From Hevea brasiliensis (lineage: Eukaryota > Streptophyta > Magnoliopsida > Malpighiales > Euphorbiaceae), in NCBI RefSeq assembly GCF_030052815.1, contig NW_026614703.1, forward strand, positions 62,001 to 126,000: a stretch of DNA of 64,000 nt, in the 5' to 3' direction. The notes beneath the pieces were generated by a model that was not told where the DNA came from, did no database searches, and was given only the letters and a program-made list of their open reading frames with translations. Below, one piece after another: positions 11,922 to 21,770 of this stretch. The first letter of the stretch is position 1. Each line of letters starts with the position of its first letter. A program made the position numbers and the translations under genes.

Positions 11922-12595
11922 GGAGAGAAATTCAGATATTTTTCATAAACCAACTTCTTCTATACTTTAAAACCTTCCCATATCTCCTTCCATTCCCTTT
12001 TCATTTCCCTCACACCCTTTTCTCTTACTTTCTCCAAACCTTTACAAATAAAGAGAAATCTAAATATACCACAACCTTAATAACTTCTGGAAAAGAGCAA
12101 AGGGGGAGAATCTAAAGCTAAGGAGAAGGATATAGAAAAGAAAAACCCTAGGAGCATAATAAGTAAGTACTGTCTATGTTTATATTCTTCCAAATAGAGA
12201 TTAGAATAGTATTATAAATGAGTAGGATTATCTAAAATTGATGCATAATATTAGGGTTTAAATAAATTAGCTAATTAAGGAAGGGTTGGATAATCTACTT
12301 AATGGAAAATGAATATTATAAATATAAAAGCCTACCTGAGTTAAAAATGTTGAGAATGATCTTTTGAATGTATGATAGAGTGATTGAATAAGTAGAATAA
12401 AGGAATAAACATAAAATGAATATTTTGGAAAATACAGGTTCAACAACTGAGATATTAAGTTTCGGCAATCAAATTATGTATACTGTAAGGAACGCTATTT
12501 GTGAGTTAAAGGTCCCATGTTTAGCTATTGAAAGCTGTTTGTCTTGAAAGAAATGCAGTATAGCCTAATCTCACTAGAATTGTTAATTAAATATA

Positions 12596-12598
<3 letters not shown>

Positions 12599-12653
<55 letters not shown>
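12599..12653. repeat. (AT)n microsatellite
   Basis: Uninterrupted AT run inside the old LTR. Confidence 0.97.
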
Positions 12654-12654
<1 letters not shown>

Positions 12655-13846
12655 TCTTCTTATGGAATGGGGATAGAGTTATCAGGGCTAGAGTTCAAGG
12701 GAATTAATACATCCAATTAGATGTAAGTGTCAAGTTAAAAGGGACTATTGTCAAAGTGAGTGAAAATTACCAACTACTTTCTTAAATATTATTTTACCTT
12801 GCATATGTACTCATGTATCATTTAAGGTTTATTTTATTTAGCTATATTGCATATAGGATTTGTATATATGATAATGTATGTATTTAACTCATGAAGATAC
12901 TACATTATGTAATTGTGTTGTGTGGCAGCTATAGGTGACCTAATGGTACTTAATGGGAAAGTAAAGAAAAGGCATGCATGCATATGAGCTCATATGTTAT
13001 GATATGGGATGTTTAGGTAAGACAATTTTGTATCTCTGGCTCCATTTGTATGATATAAAATGATAAGAGGAAGCCCTGAGGAGCTTCTACAATGGGTCAG
13101 ACACATTGGACATATGAAATGAACGGGTAAGGGGAACTTTTGTTGATATAGCTTCCTTGTTATGAAACTTTTGTGTTGTGGAACATTCATTTGAATGGTG
13201 CATCCATGTGCTTGAACTTTATTTTAATAATATATTTTTCATCCCCATGTAATTCTCTACTTACTGGGTTTATATACTCACTCTCCTTCTTCTGTCTATC
13301 TCCTTTGGGGACATGAATAAAGGCAACAGTCAACAGATTTTTGATAAATAAGTTCTCAGGTTTGTTATAGTCAAGTTTGTGTATTTTACACCATTTTGTG
13401 AAGCTATTTTGACACATGTATAATTTTGTTCATTTTGACACTGTGCTTGCTAGTATACATTTTTTGATGGAAACACATTAAAGAGCTTTTGTTACTTTAT
13501 GAAATATTATATATTTTCACAATGAACTATGAAAATATCAATGAATAGGAAGTCCCAATTAAATGTTCCATTTTCAAATAAAAAGAACGTGAATGTTTAT
13601 GATTAAAGGTTGTGCCCAGACCCTAGGAGATGAGCTCCATGAAATGGAAGTAGAAATATATTAGTAAGTTGGGAAAGTATAAATAAAATAATACTTATGA
13701 ATAGTATATCAATGGGTCCATCCTAGATATAAAGATATGTTATAAAAGATAAAAGAAAAGTCAAGGTTAGGCTTACTACGGGTTCTGATGGACTTATGCC
13801 TTCCAGTGCTCTAACATTGGTAACTACCTGGATTTGGGTCATTACA

Positions 13847-15828
13847 AATTAAGTTGGTATCAAGATGTTGAAATGGGACGTAGTTGCCAAGACTGCAAAG
13901 TATGAAAATAGTAGAGTTAAGTCACATAAAAAATCAAAATTTTGTTATGCAAGTATGGTGAAATTTTGAATACATATTTGATGATTTTAGTAATGATTTA
14001 CTAATTGCAATTTTAGTTTTTTGGTCCCTTCTTATAAGTTTCTGGTATAAGCTAATCTGTCTATGTATGATTAGAGTTGTGTCAGGATATCTCAAGTTAG
14101 TAAATGTCTTTACCAGTTAAGTCAAGAGTAAATAATTTAGAAAGATTCCTTACTTGTGTTGAGGTCTGAATTTGCGTCCATAATGAGTATGAATGGAAAG
14201 GAAAAACAAAAAAAGCAACAGAATGATGAAAGGGTTTGGAACGTAGTAAAGGCTGCCAAATATGAGCTTAGCAGCAAAATTAAATGAAATGAAATTGAAA
14301 GAAAGTGAATGATAATTTTCGACCCTCGGAAAGATTGATGAAAATGAATGTGAAACCCTGTTCAAAATCCAACACTAGGGGGAGTAAAAATTGGAAATAT
14401 GAAAGTTTTATGTGTCAAAGAATTAAAATGCAAGAAAAATTTATGATTGTGTGGTTGCACTAAAGGAGAGCACAGTTGCCCAATATGGGTATAGTTGATG
14501 GTTGAATGTTATACTAGAGCATGTGTTCTAGTTAAATGGTAAGAAGGATTAGAAAGTTGAAGTTCATTGTTAGTGTAATGATGGTGCAATACCCTACCAT
14601 TGTTTGAGCGCTGGTATTATAAGGTGCAAATTACAATGCATACACAAGGCAATTAGGTAGAGCTATTAAGGGCCTGGTTATGCTCTTATGTGAAAGTTAA
14701 AATTTCTAGTAAGAGTTTTAGCTCCTAAGTAGAGAACTAGAAATAATAAAAGGGTAAAAGAAGTAATGTGTACTATACAACTATCCCCAAGTGGAAATAC
14801 CTAATTCTAGAGATTAAATAGTTACACTTTTATAAAGTTTAGATATCAAGTGTGATACAACTAAAAGCAAGAGTGCGAAGTAACTTTTTAGGTAAAGATT
14901 AGGATTGAAAAGATATATTTCAGTTTTTCTTTATAAATAGTAAAATATTTATTCATTTTTAAAATTAAAAATAATTAAATTAAAAATTTTGGCAATAAAA
15001 GTTTAAAAAAATTCTGGCAATAAAATGAAATTTTATCAACTTTCTTTTCAACTCCTCTGTAAATTACAGAAAAAATAAATTGTCTCACTTATTATTTTCT
15101 ACCTTTATTTTCTTTTCCCCTCAAATTTTCTCTCTCTTTTGAATAAGATAAGAACAAAATACTTTTATTTTATTTTTTAATTTTCTTTCCTTCTTTATTT
15201 TTCACCATTCCAAACAAAGGTTCAAAATTTCCATTGAGTTTTGGTGGCTAATTATTTGGATTATAATTTGGTGGTCATGACTTAAATTGAGAACAATAAT
15301 ATTTGACTGATGATTCAATTGGAACAATTTAAAATTTAAAGAAAAACTAGCATTTAATGAAATTTAAATTTTATTTATTGGTTAATTATTAGAAATATAA
15401 CAATTATGAGATTTATTTCCTTAAAAGAACTCCCATAAGTAAATTTTCCTTAAAAATAAAATTTATAATTCATAAGATAGTATTTCACTTAAAAATTTTG
15501 TCTATGCAAATAAATAATAGACAAAATTTTCATACGCAGATATAATAATTTTTTTTAGATTAATTATATAGATATAATCAATTTTTTCAAAAAAATTGAT
15601 CATCGAGTTCCCGCATGGATATTATTTTTATTTTTTTTTTTTAAAGTTAAATATGTGATTTCTCTATACTTAGGTTGAGTGTGATATTTAAGCAAAAATT
15701 CCTAACAATGATAATTTTGAAATTTTAAAAAAATTATAAAAATATTTATATAGAAGAAAAGAGAAAAAATATGAATAATATTAATTAAAATAATAATATT
15801 ATTACTCAATTTATAAAATATAAATAAT

Positions 15829-15832
<4 letters not shown>
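13847..15832 (+). other. Possible internal remnant of the old LTR element
   Basis: Just after the LTR end at 13846 a primer-site-like tggtatcaaga lies at 13855-13865. The following 2 kb are AT-rich, and I could not recognise gag or pol in any frame. A tgcaataccctaccat string near 14584 faintly resembles the LTR start at 8214, so a second LTR remnant may begin there, but the resemblance fades quickly. No other feature is supported. Confidence 0.35.

Positions 15833-15833
<1 letters not shown>

Positions 15834-15890
<57 letters not shown>
15834..15890. repeat. (AT)n microsatellite
   Basis: AT run directly abutting the TRIM-like unit. Confidence 0.95.
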
Positions 15891-15892
<2 letters not shown>

Positions 15893-16213
15893 TTAGCCCG
15901 AAAAGGATATCCTGTCCGGGTAGCGCACCAAATTCCTCATAAGCTCTCAGTCTCCATGGGCCGCGCACGGCCAAGGCCCAAGCCCACCACGACTCCACTT
16001 GCGCAGACTCTGGGTTCGCCAGGCCCACTCTTAGCGCAGAGCTGTTTTTTACGCAGGGGCGAGACTCGAACCCGAGACCCCCGGAACGTTACGAGGCTCT
16101 GATACCACTTAGCCCGAAAAGGATATCCTGTCCGGGTAGCGCACCAAATTCCTCATAAGCTCTCAGTCTCCATGGGCCGCGCACGGCCAAGGCCCAAGCC
16201 CACCACGACTCCA
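15891..16213 (-). mobile_element. TRIM-like element (two 107-bp direct repeats around a 109-bp core)
   Basis: Positions 15891-15997 and 16107-16213 appear identical by eye (107 bp each, GC-rich). The 109-bp core between them carries, next to the high-coordinate repeat, GCTCTGATACCA (16096-16107), the complement of the plant tRNA-Met primer site TGGTATCAGAGC. Short LTRs, a tRNA-Met primer site and a non-coding core are the defining layout of terminal-repeat retrotransposons in miniature. Weak points are that the polypurine tract is not obvious and no TSD is seen: the left side is an (AT)n run and the right side joins the viral insertion. The repeat lacks the 5S-like box of Cassandra. Confidence 0.6.
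16096..16107 (-). promoter_or_regulatory. Primer binding site of the TRIM-like element
   Basis: The minus strand reads TGGTATCAGAGC, complementary to the 3' end of plant initiator tRNA-Met, directly beside the repeat at 16107. Confidence 0.7.
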
Positions 16214-16276
16214 GGAAGTTTGTACTGTTCCATCAGGGTTCCGTCTGAAGGAAGATTCTGTGATCTGGATAGGCTG

Positions 16277-17161
16277 TTAGGTTGAATGAAGCCTTTCGTA
16301 ATTGGTTAACCAATCCTTTGGGATGAGCTGTTCAAGCTCATTTCTAGGCAGTTGCCTAGGTATCTGGACAATTGTTGGGGTGGTCTCAGTATCAGCCAAT
16401 ACAAGCAGAGCATCATTGGAAACAGATGGCTGTGAGAGATCTACAGCATGATCCTGCAATCTGTAGATAATTTGATGGTGTAAGGTGGCCATCATCGAAG
16501 AGGTCACCTGAGCGGCGCCAGTGAGTTGAACCTGAACTTTAAGGGCAGTGCTAAGATGTGGATCTCTTAGCGAGAGATTATAGTTTGGGAAGAATGTCAG
16601 CACCACACTTCCAGCATGTAAGGTGGTGAGGCAGGTTCCTATAACCGCATGTTCATACTGCAAGAACCGTGTATCAAGGAGAGACACTCTGGCTGTAACT
16701 GGAAGCCCTCGTCTCCCATGTAGACTGAGGATAAGTCGAACAGCTCCAAAGTGAAGATGAGAAAACCCTTCTTGTCTCCATCTAGGAATGAGTTGAGGAG
16801 GGATTTCTAAAGTCACATATTGTTCAGCAGATGAACTCTGGAGAGAGCATTGATCCATCCTGGAGGCCTGAACATATTCTTTTGACAAAGATCTTCTAGA
16901 TGAAATGAGAGATCTGATAGATCTGGTTAAAGATCCAGATCGTCTGTAGATGTTGTATGGACTGAGAAGAGGAAGGAGAGATTCTCCAACCTGAACATCT
17001 TCAGGTAAAGTGGATATTTCTACGGGATTATCAATTCTGGAGGATAGTGTTCTTCGAAGTGGTGAAAAGAAAGAAAGAGAAGAGGTGAGGTTAACAATCT
17101 CAGAGGGAGAAGGGGTTTGGATATGAGTTTCAGAAACAGGGTTAGGTGTTTGGCAAGCCAT
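16277..17161 (-). CDS. Caulimovirid movement protein (30K superfamily), endogenous copy
   Basis: This 294-residue open frame starts at an ATG about 190 bases after the primer site. Residues about 115-220 hold the 30K movement-protein core: a YVTLEIP strand, then LLDTRF with the conserved aspartate, then AVIGTCLTTLHAG and FPNYNLSLRD. Such proteins line plasmodesmata and carry virus between plant cells. The N-terminal 110 residues are Ser/Pro/Arg-rich and probably unstructured. The frame stops shortly after the core. In a neighbouring frame the viral sequence continues about 60 bases to the TRIM-like repeat, so the stop may reflect a frameshift in what was once a longer polyprotein. Identification is good; activity today is doubtful. 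Confidence 0.82.
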   Translation of the reverse strand: MACQTPNPVSETHIQTPSPSEIVNLTSSLSFFSPLRRTLSSRIDNPVEISTLPEDVQVGESLLPLLSPYNIYRRSGSLTRSIRSLISSRRSLSKEYVQASRMDQCSLQSSSAEQYVTLEIPPQLIPRWRQEGFSHLHFGAVRLILSLHGRRGLPVTARVSLLDTRFLQYEHAVIGTCLTTLHAGSVVLTFFPNYNLSLRDPHLSTALKVQVQLTGAAQVTSSMMATLHHQIIYRLQDHAVDLSQPSVSNDALLVLADTETTPTIVQIPRQLPRNELEQLIPKDWLTNYERLHST

Positions 17162-17354
17162 ATTTGGTACGTGGCGTTGTGGCCAGAGATCGCTCTACCT
17201 TCTAGGAAGGAATTAAAGCCATCGGTTTCAGTAGATATACCAAGGTAAGAGAAGATGGCAGAAAACAGGGATACAGAGATTAAGAGAAAATACCAGGGTT
17301 GGAAAAGTTCTCCCCTACTCGCCAATGAAGTATGTATAATACAAACATAACCAG

Positions 17355-17366
17355 GCTTTGATACCA
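17355..17366 (-). promoter_or_regulatory. tRNA-Met primer binding site of the endogenous pararetrovirus
   Basis: The minus strand reads TGGTATCAAAGC, one base off the caulimovirid consensus TGGTATCAGAGC. It lies between the promoter region and the movement protein, as expected for the start of minus-strand DNA synthesis and the zero point of the circular genome. Confidence 0.85.
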
Positions 17367-17827
17367 AGATAAGCCGGGAGCCCTTACCACTCATAGAATG
17401 AACTCATGCTGTGCCTCTTCCCTATCCATAGGTACTCTTTGGCTGTGCCCTTTTGTTCATTATACAAGTGATAATGGGACCGTCGCACCTTAATGTCAAA
17501 ACAAAGATATTTCTGATACACAGGATCCTCTTAAAGAGGCAAGTGTAGAGCATACGTATCTCTGATTATAAGAGTATGATACACATTCAAAGATTTTCAG
17601 AGAGAAGGAGAAGAGTTTAGAAAGCCATAGAAGAGAACTTCAGAGAATATTATTGAAAGAAAAACTGAGTCTGAGCACAACTGAAGAGAGCAACTCCTTA
17701 TATAGGCGAGGATGCTCTTAACATTACAGGCAACCGGTTAGAAACTGGCTACCGACACTCTTAAAGCAACATAAAGAAAAGCAAAATAAAGACAGATACA
17801 TCATTACATTATTGACTGTCAAACTTT
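17367..17827 (-). promoter_or_regulatory. Intergenic promoter/leader region of the pararetrovirus
   Basis: This non-coding stretch separates the end of the pol-side reading region from the primer site. It holds the TATA box at 17697-17705, followed downstream by a pyrimidine-rich leader. No as-1-type element is evident upstream of the TATA box. Confidence 0.65.
17697..17705 (-). promoter_or_regulatory. Viral TATA box
   Basis: The minus strand reads CTATATAAG in a GC-richer context, about 330 bases upstream of the primer site. This matches the pregenomic-RNA promoter position of caulimovirids. Confidence 0.7.
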
Positions 17828-18700
17828 TTAACTTTTATCATGGAGTGGCAGACAGATTAAGGGTGTCAAAGTCAGAGTCATCAGAGTCGATTCCAAAAAA
17901 GTCCTTTGGCCACTGTCGGTGTACAGGAGATGGTGGGTCAGCACTCTGAATGGCATCTCGTGACTCTGTGTCCATCGAATCCTGGGAATCTTACCACATG
18001 GGATGGGTCCAGTCAATGGGCTCATCAGTGAGAGACTGGATGGGACCAAGTGATGTACAATTCACATGGGGAGGCACCAGACAATAATAGATGTTGATTT
18101 CACAGAGGTACTCAGCTAGTTGCTTTCTCAAGGGTCCCATGGCATCTTTGTCAATAATTGACCCCTCATAAGTCCTCCACTCATATTCAGTATTCTGGGT
18201 CCAGAGGAGTCCATCAGGCCTTCTAGAGAAAGGCCTGTGAAAAATGAACAAGGTTCTGATGTTGAAAGCGGAATGGGCCATCTTCTATTCCATGGGTGTC
18301 TATGATGCGTTTCAGGCTGTAGCGCCATGCCGAAATGGGCTTGAACCATTCTAGAAACCTGGACAGGAGAGTCCTGTTAGTATTGTTCATAACATACCGT
18401 CTGAGGCCATGAGCGGAATTCCATTCTATGGAATAGAGTGTAACCATGCACCGGAGGAGCCATAGTTCTTCTAGGATGAGTTCTCTGCAAAGTTGGATAT
18501 CAAACAGAGGAAAGGGTTGTCGTGATAAAGACAATGAGGAGGAGTAATCCCCTTAGGGTGTTTCTTGCACTCGTAGTGAAACAGATGATCTCTTGCGAAC
18601 TTAGCCATCTTTGTGATAGGCTAGTTGGGTGAGCATCCAGAGGAAAACTGCAGGTAGGAACCAGGAAATTGTGCATTGGAGAAGGAGTATGTGGAGAGGA
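17828..18700 (-). pseudogene. Unrecognised pararetrovirus reading region downstream of pol
   Basis: Three overlapping minus-strand open stretches (18223-18534, 17991-18281, 17828-18049) in different frames give protein-like text with many aromatic residues (for example WFKPISAW, RPDGLLWTQN, DWTHPMW). They look like one former gene split by frameshifts. Its place between RNase H and the promoter corresponds to the second ORF of florendoviruses or the transactivator position of caulimoviruses. I cannot match it to either, so function is left open. Confidence 0.5.
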
Positions 18701-18759
18701 AGAGGATGATGCCATAAGGATCAAAAGAAGTGTGGAGAAAGACTGAATCAGGTGGAGGT

Positions 18760-19069
18760 TTTTGGGCTTGGATAGGAGGTCAGGAACCAAGTTGTGTTTT
18801 CCTTTGATATGCTGAACTGAGAATTTATACTTGGCGAACCAGTCCTTAAGCCTCAGTAATTGCGGTTCAGGAAGAGACTTGTTTTTGAAGTCTAGAACCT
18901 TTGGGAAGGATGAGCTGTCCATAACCACAGTGAAGTGGTGGCCAATCAGATGAAATTCGAATCTCTTTATCCCATTTTTGACAGCTAATATCTCTTTATA
19001 GACTGAATGATAATGTTTCTGAGGTTCTGGGAACTCTCCACTAGCATGTCCACATATATGCTTTTCTCC
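18760..19069 (-). pseudogene. Pararetrovirus RNase H domain
   Basis: In the same frame as the RT but separated from it by an in-frame TAA at about 19067-19069. It retains a strand with VVMDSSSF near 18910 and the terminal block HIKGKHNLVPDLLSK, the typical end of retroelement RNase H. It would degrade RNA in RNA:DNA hybrids during replication. Confidence 0.75.
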
Positions 19070-19786
19070 TTAAATTTCTTCGATGAGGACTGCACCCCAG
19101 TGGGTGTCACTAGCATCAGTCTGAAGGATGCGGTGTCCAATACTGGGAATCTGTAGTGGTGGCGGGTTTAAAGCCACTTCTTTTAATTTTTGATCGCATA
19201 TGTCCTGTTCTTCCCTCCATGGTGGGGAATCCTTTTTAAGCATCTTTGACAGCTGGCAAGTGTGGGCGGCCACATGCGGGATAAACTTCCTGATGTAATT
19301 GATAATACCAAGGAACTGTTGTATTTGTTTTACTGTCAAGTCCTTATCAGGAAACTTCAGTAATTCTTCTGCAATGTGAGGTCCCGGTTGGTATTTTCCA
19401 TCCTTGAATCTCATTCCAAGGAAGTCGATATCAGTTTGGGCCAGTGAGCTCTTCTTTTCTGATAGCATAATTCCATAGGAATCCACCAATTGTTGGAATG
19501 TGGAGAGGAGTGCCCTATGGGTTGTAACATCTTTGGAGAAAAGAAGGATATCGTCTATATAAATAAGAGCACTATGCAGTATGGGCTCGAATATCCTTGT
19601 CATGGCCTTTTGGAAAACTGATGGGGCCGTCTTAAGGCCGAATGGAAGGACTGTCCATTGGTATTGGGCCGTAGGAATGCAGAAGGCAGTCTTGGGCCTA
19701 TCAGAGGGATTAATACCCAATTGCCAAAAACTGGCTTTAAGGTCAAACTTGGAGAAAATATGGGCTTCGTGTAGTTGAGTGAACAA
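19070..19786 (-). pseudogene. Pararetrovirus reverse transcriptase
   Basis: A 238-residue open stretch shows consecutive RT motifs: FSKFDLKASFWQLGI (motif A, catalytic D), VLPFGLKTAPSVFQ (motif B), YIDDILLFS (motif C with both aspartates), LGMRF (motif E-like), and then the connection QQFLGIINYIRKFIP. The 3' end runs into TDASDTHWGAVL, the first RNase H strand. The RT core itself is unbroken, but its N-terminal part (about 19790-19940) is in another frame and the C-terminal side meets a stop. This is therefore a fragment of a once larger polyprotein. Confidence 0.88.
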
Positions 19787-19935
19787 GGCTTCAGGCTTTG
19801 GTAATGGGAACTTGTTATCTTGGAGGAAATGATTCAGAGGCTTGTAATCTATGACAAGCCTTTTCTTCCCTTTTAGTCGTTCCGATCTTTTTTCAACATA
19901 AAAGGCCTGGCAGGCCCATTGGGAGGAAGTGGGTT

Positions 19936-20532
19936 CTATGAGGCCTTGTTGGAGAAGTCGTCAGACTCTTCTTGGGCTAAAGCCAAGTCTGTAGGATTCA
20001 TTCCCGGGTGTGATGCCTTTGTCGGATTGATATCTTCATTGAGTTTGAATGGAAGACTGACAAAGAATTCCGGGTTTTTCCATAGGGGATGGTGATGGTA
20101 AAAATGTGCATGGGAGTCAGCACAGGACCTTAAAAGGAGCTCCTTGTGCTCTTGGAATTCAGCTGAGGCATCAGCCAGAGAATATAACCTTGGGACAAAA
20201 GTAAATGGCTGAAAATTTCTCTTATATTTCAATCCTATGGGGAGGATCTTCAAATGCTTCGCCTGTTGATACAAGTCAAAGCCTATCAGCAAATCTTTGT
20301 CAGGAAGATCCGACCCGATGACCTTAGTCCAAAGGATACAAGTGGGGAAGAACTGGATTCCAATTGGGTGCTTAGTGATAAGGCTATTTTTGAAAACATT
20401 TCCATCTGCAGCCTTAAAGTATTCTTCATGAGGGACCCAGTATTCTGAGGGTAAGATGGCTGGGTTCATCATACTTTTGTGAGCCTCGATATCCAGGAAG
20501 CCAATGACACTAATGGGCCGTTCATACTTCAT
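19936..20532 (-). pseudogene. Pararetrovirus protease and RT N-terminal linker
   Basis: This 198-residue open stretch starts at an ATG that overlaps the preceding stop as ATGA (20532-20529). The retropepsin active site, normally D-T/S-G, reads FLDIEAHKSM, so both the hydroxyl residue and the glycine are lost. The flap-side block LLIGFDLYQQ is still present. Residues 140-190 (HPLWKNPEFFVSLPFK, then NPTKASHPGM) are the linker entering the RT of the petuvirus/florendovirus group. The frame ends at a shift near 19940, just before the RT fingers. Confidence 0.75.
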
Positions 20533-20906
20533 CGAAGAATATGAATCGGGACTAAAGGAATTGGAATAGTGTCTGGGCCATAAGTGGGTTGGGAAGATTG
20601 GATATGTTGGGCCAGGTAAGACGGGTAATGGGCTTCAGTATCCGAACTGGATTCTTCTGAAGTGATTGAGTAATCTTCTTCTGTTCCAGTGTCCATTCCA
20701 AGGGCAAAGACTGTATCTTCATCGGGCTCATCCTGTTCAGAGAACAAGGATTCGACATCATCATGCTCCAGGGAGATGTGAGAAGCCTGTTGTATGTGTT
20801 GTAATAGCTTAACTGCCTTATTGGGGTTCTTAGGGCAGTTCTTGGCATAGTGGCCTCGGTTGCCACAGATATAGCATCTGTCAGACTTCTTTGTACCCGT
20901 CCTTTT
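20529..20906 (-). pseudogene. Coat-protein zinc knuckle and acidic tail
   Basis: Downstream of a stop at 20907-20909 the coat/gag frame continues with a CCHC zinc knuckle (C-x2-C-x4-H-x4-C, 20835-20876), an RNA-binding module. It is followed by an acidic Glu/Asp/Ser-rich tail (EDYSITSEESSSD). It ends at TGA overlapping the protease start. Confidence 0.78.
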
Positions 20907-20909
20907 CTT

Positions 20910-21770
20910 TCAGAAGTATCTTACGGACCTTCTTCCTTTCTTTTGCTTGAAAGGGGGTTTGAATCTAGAGGGATGCTTCTTGTAATGTGCTTTCTTCTTT
21001 GGTTTGCATTCACAGTTCTTTTCCTTGCATTTAATGGCAAGGTGAGACTTCTGGCATACATTCTTCAAAGCTTTGCTGTTGTCAATGATATCTTTGAACA
21101 ACTTCTGTTGTTCACACATTTTGTCAAGACAGGCCAGAGTCATTTGATGAATTTCCCCTATAGTGATAGCATTCATTGCTCTTCTGGTAGCAGCAATACT
21201 TCTGTGGAGTTCTGGTTGTAATGCTTTTGGCAATGAGGCAATGTAGGTATGCCTGAGGTTGACATCATTATATCCAGTAAGCAGATAATAGCGTTGAGTC
21301 ATGCGCTGGTAGTGTCTCTCAATGTCTGATCTTTTTAAAGAACAGCAGCGCATATCAAAGAACTCTTGTCTTAACTGCTTGCTGTATAAAGATGCATCTC
21401 CGAGAAACTCAGCAAAGAGAGCGTTGATTGCTTGTAAGGGAGTCAGGTGGCAAAATTGGGCTTTCTGATATTCTCCAATGGAGGAGAACCAATCTTGTAA
21501 TGTGCCAACAGTTCGAGAGATGAATTCTCTGAGTATAGTGTGGGAGTCAGCACATTCCCGGAGCATTTGAACATCAAGCCAAGCTTTAAATTCTGCAAGG
21601 CGATCTCTCCACCTTGATGGGGAAACATCATCTAAGGTGAACCATGGGCCTGAACTGGGCCTGGGCTGTTGTGGAGCGCCTGGTAGTCCAAAGTCTAGAA
21701 TTGGTTCATCATCTGGGATTTCAACATGAGGGTCTTGGGGAGGTCCTGTAGGGCCTGTAGTAAATTAGTA
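20910..21770 (-). pseudogene. Pararetrovirus coat protein (gag-like) core
   Basis: The open part (20910-21566) contains the capsid core (FFDMRCCSLKRSDIERHYQR, then a GYNDVNLRHTYIASLP-type block) and a lysine/cysteine-rich end that precedes the zinc knuckle. Coding text continues upstream in pieces to about 21770 (DEPILDFGLPGAPQQPRP), where the AT-rich flank begins. The N-terminus and its connection to the movement protein are absent. Confidence 0.75.

Larger units (their letters stand above)
8214..13846 (+). mobile_element. Old gypsy-type LTR interrupted by a solo LTR
   Basis: The element starts tgtaataccc at 8214 and ends gggtcattaca at 13846, followed eight bases later by tggtatcaaga, close to the tRNA-Met primer site used by many plant LTR elements. 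Removing the nested 3,463-bp solo LTR and one TSD copy leaves about 2.17 kb, a plausible length for a plant gypsy LTR. A TATA box sits at 11915. An (AT)n tract at 12599-12653 is an internal expansion. Lineage was not assigned. Confidence 0.55.
16214..21770 (-). mobile_element. Endogenous caulimovirid (pararetrovirus), permuted and defective
   Basis: Minus-strand order is coat protein with zinc knuckle (about 21770-20835), protease (20532-20200), reverse transcriptase (19786-19070), RNase H (about 19000-18760), an unrecognised downstream reading region (18700-17828), a promoter region, a tRNA-Met primer site (17366-17355) and the movement protein (17161-16277). A 30K-type movement protein together with gag-like coat and pol marks Caulimoviridae rather than gypsy. 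The RT surroundings resemble the Petuvirus/Florendovirus group (inference). A circular genome was opened between movement protein and coat protein. At about 5.6 kb it is shorter than a typical 7-8 kb genome, so the junction region is missing. Stops, frameshifts and a destroyed protease site make it non-functional. Confidence 0.88.

Noticed and set aside
14150..14365. Minus-strand 71-residue frame rich in Phe/Leu
   Set aside because: Low-complexity composition typical of AT-rich antisense reading; no membrane protein family recognised.
15702..16028. A 108-residue minus-strand frame with alternating Tyr-Ile
   Set aside because: It translates the (AT)n tract and the TRIM-like repeat.
15891..16213. 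A tRNA gene or tRNA-derived SINE suggested by ggttcgagtc-like text in the core
   Set aside because: No cloverleaf can be drawn and flanking 107-bp direct repeats with an adjacent primer site fit a TRIM better.
20850..21221. Plus-strand 123-residue frame in the viral region
   Set aside because: It is the antisense shadow of the coat protein coding strand.
16214..21770. Interpretation as a gypsy LTR element
   Set aside because: No LTRs flank it, a 30K movement protein is present, no integrase is found, and the primer site lies in the middle.
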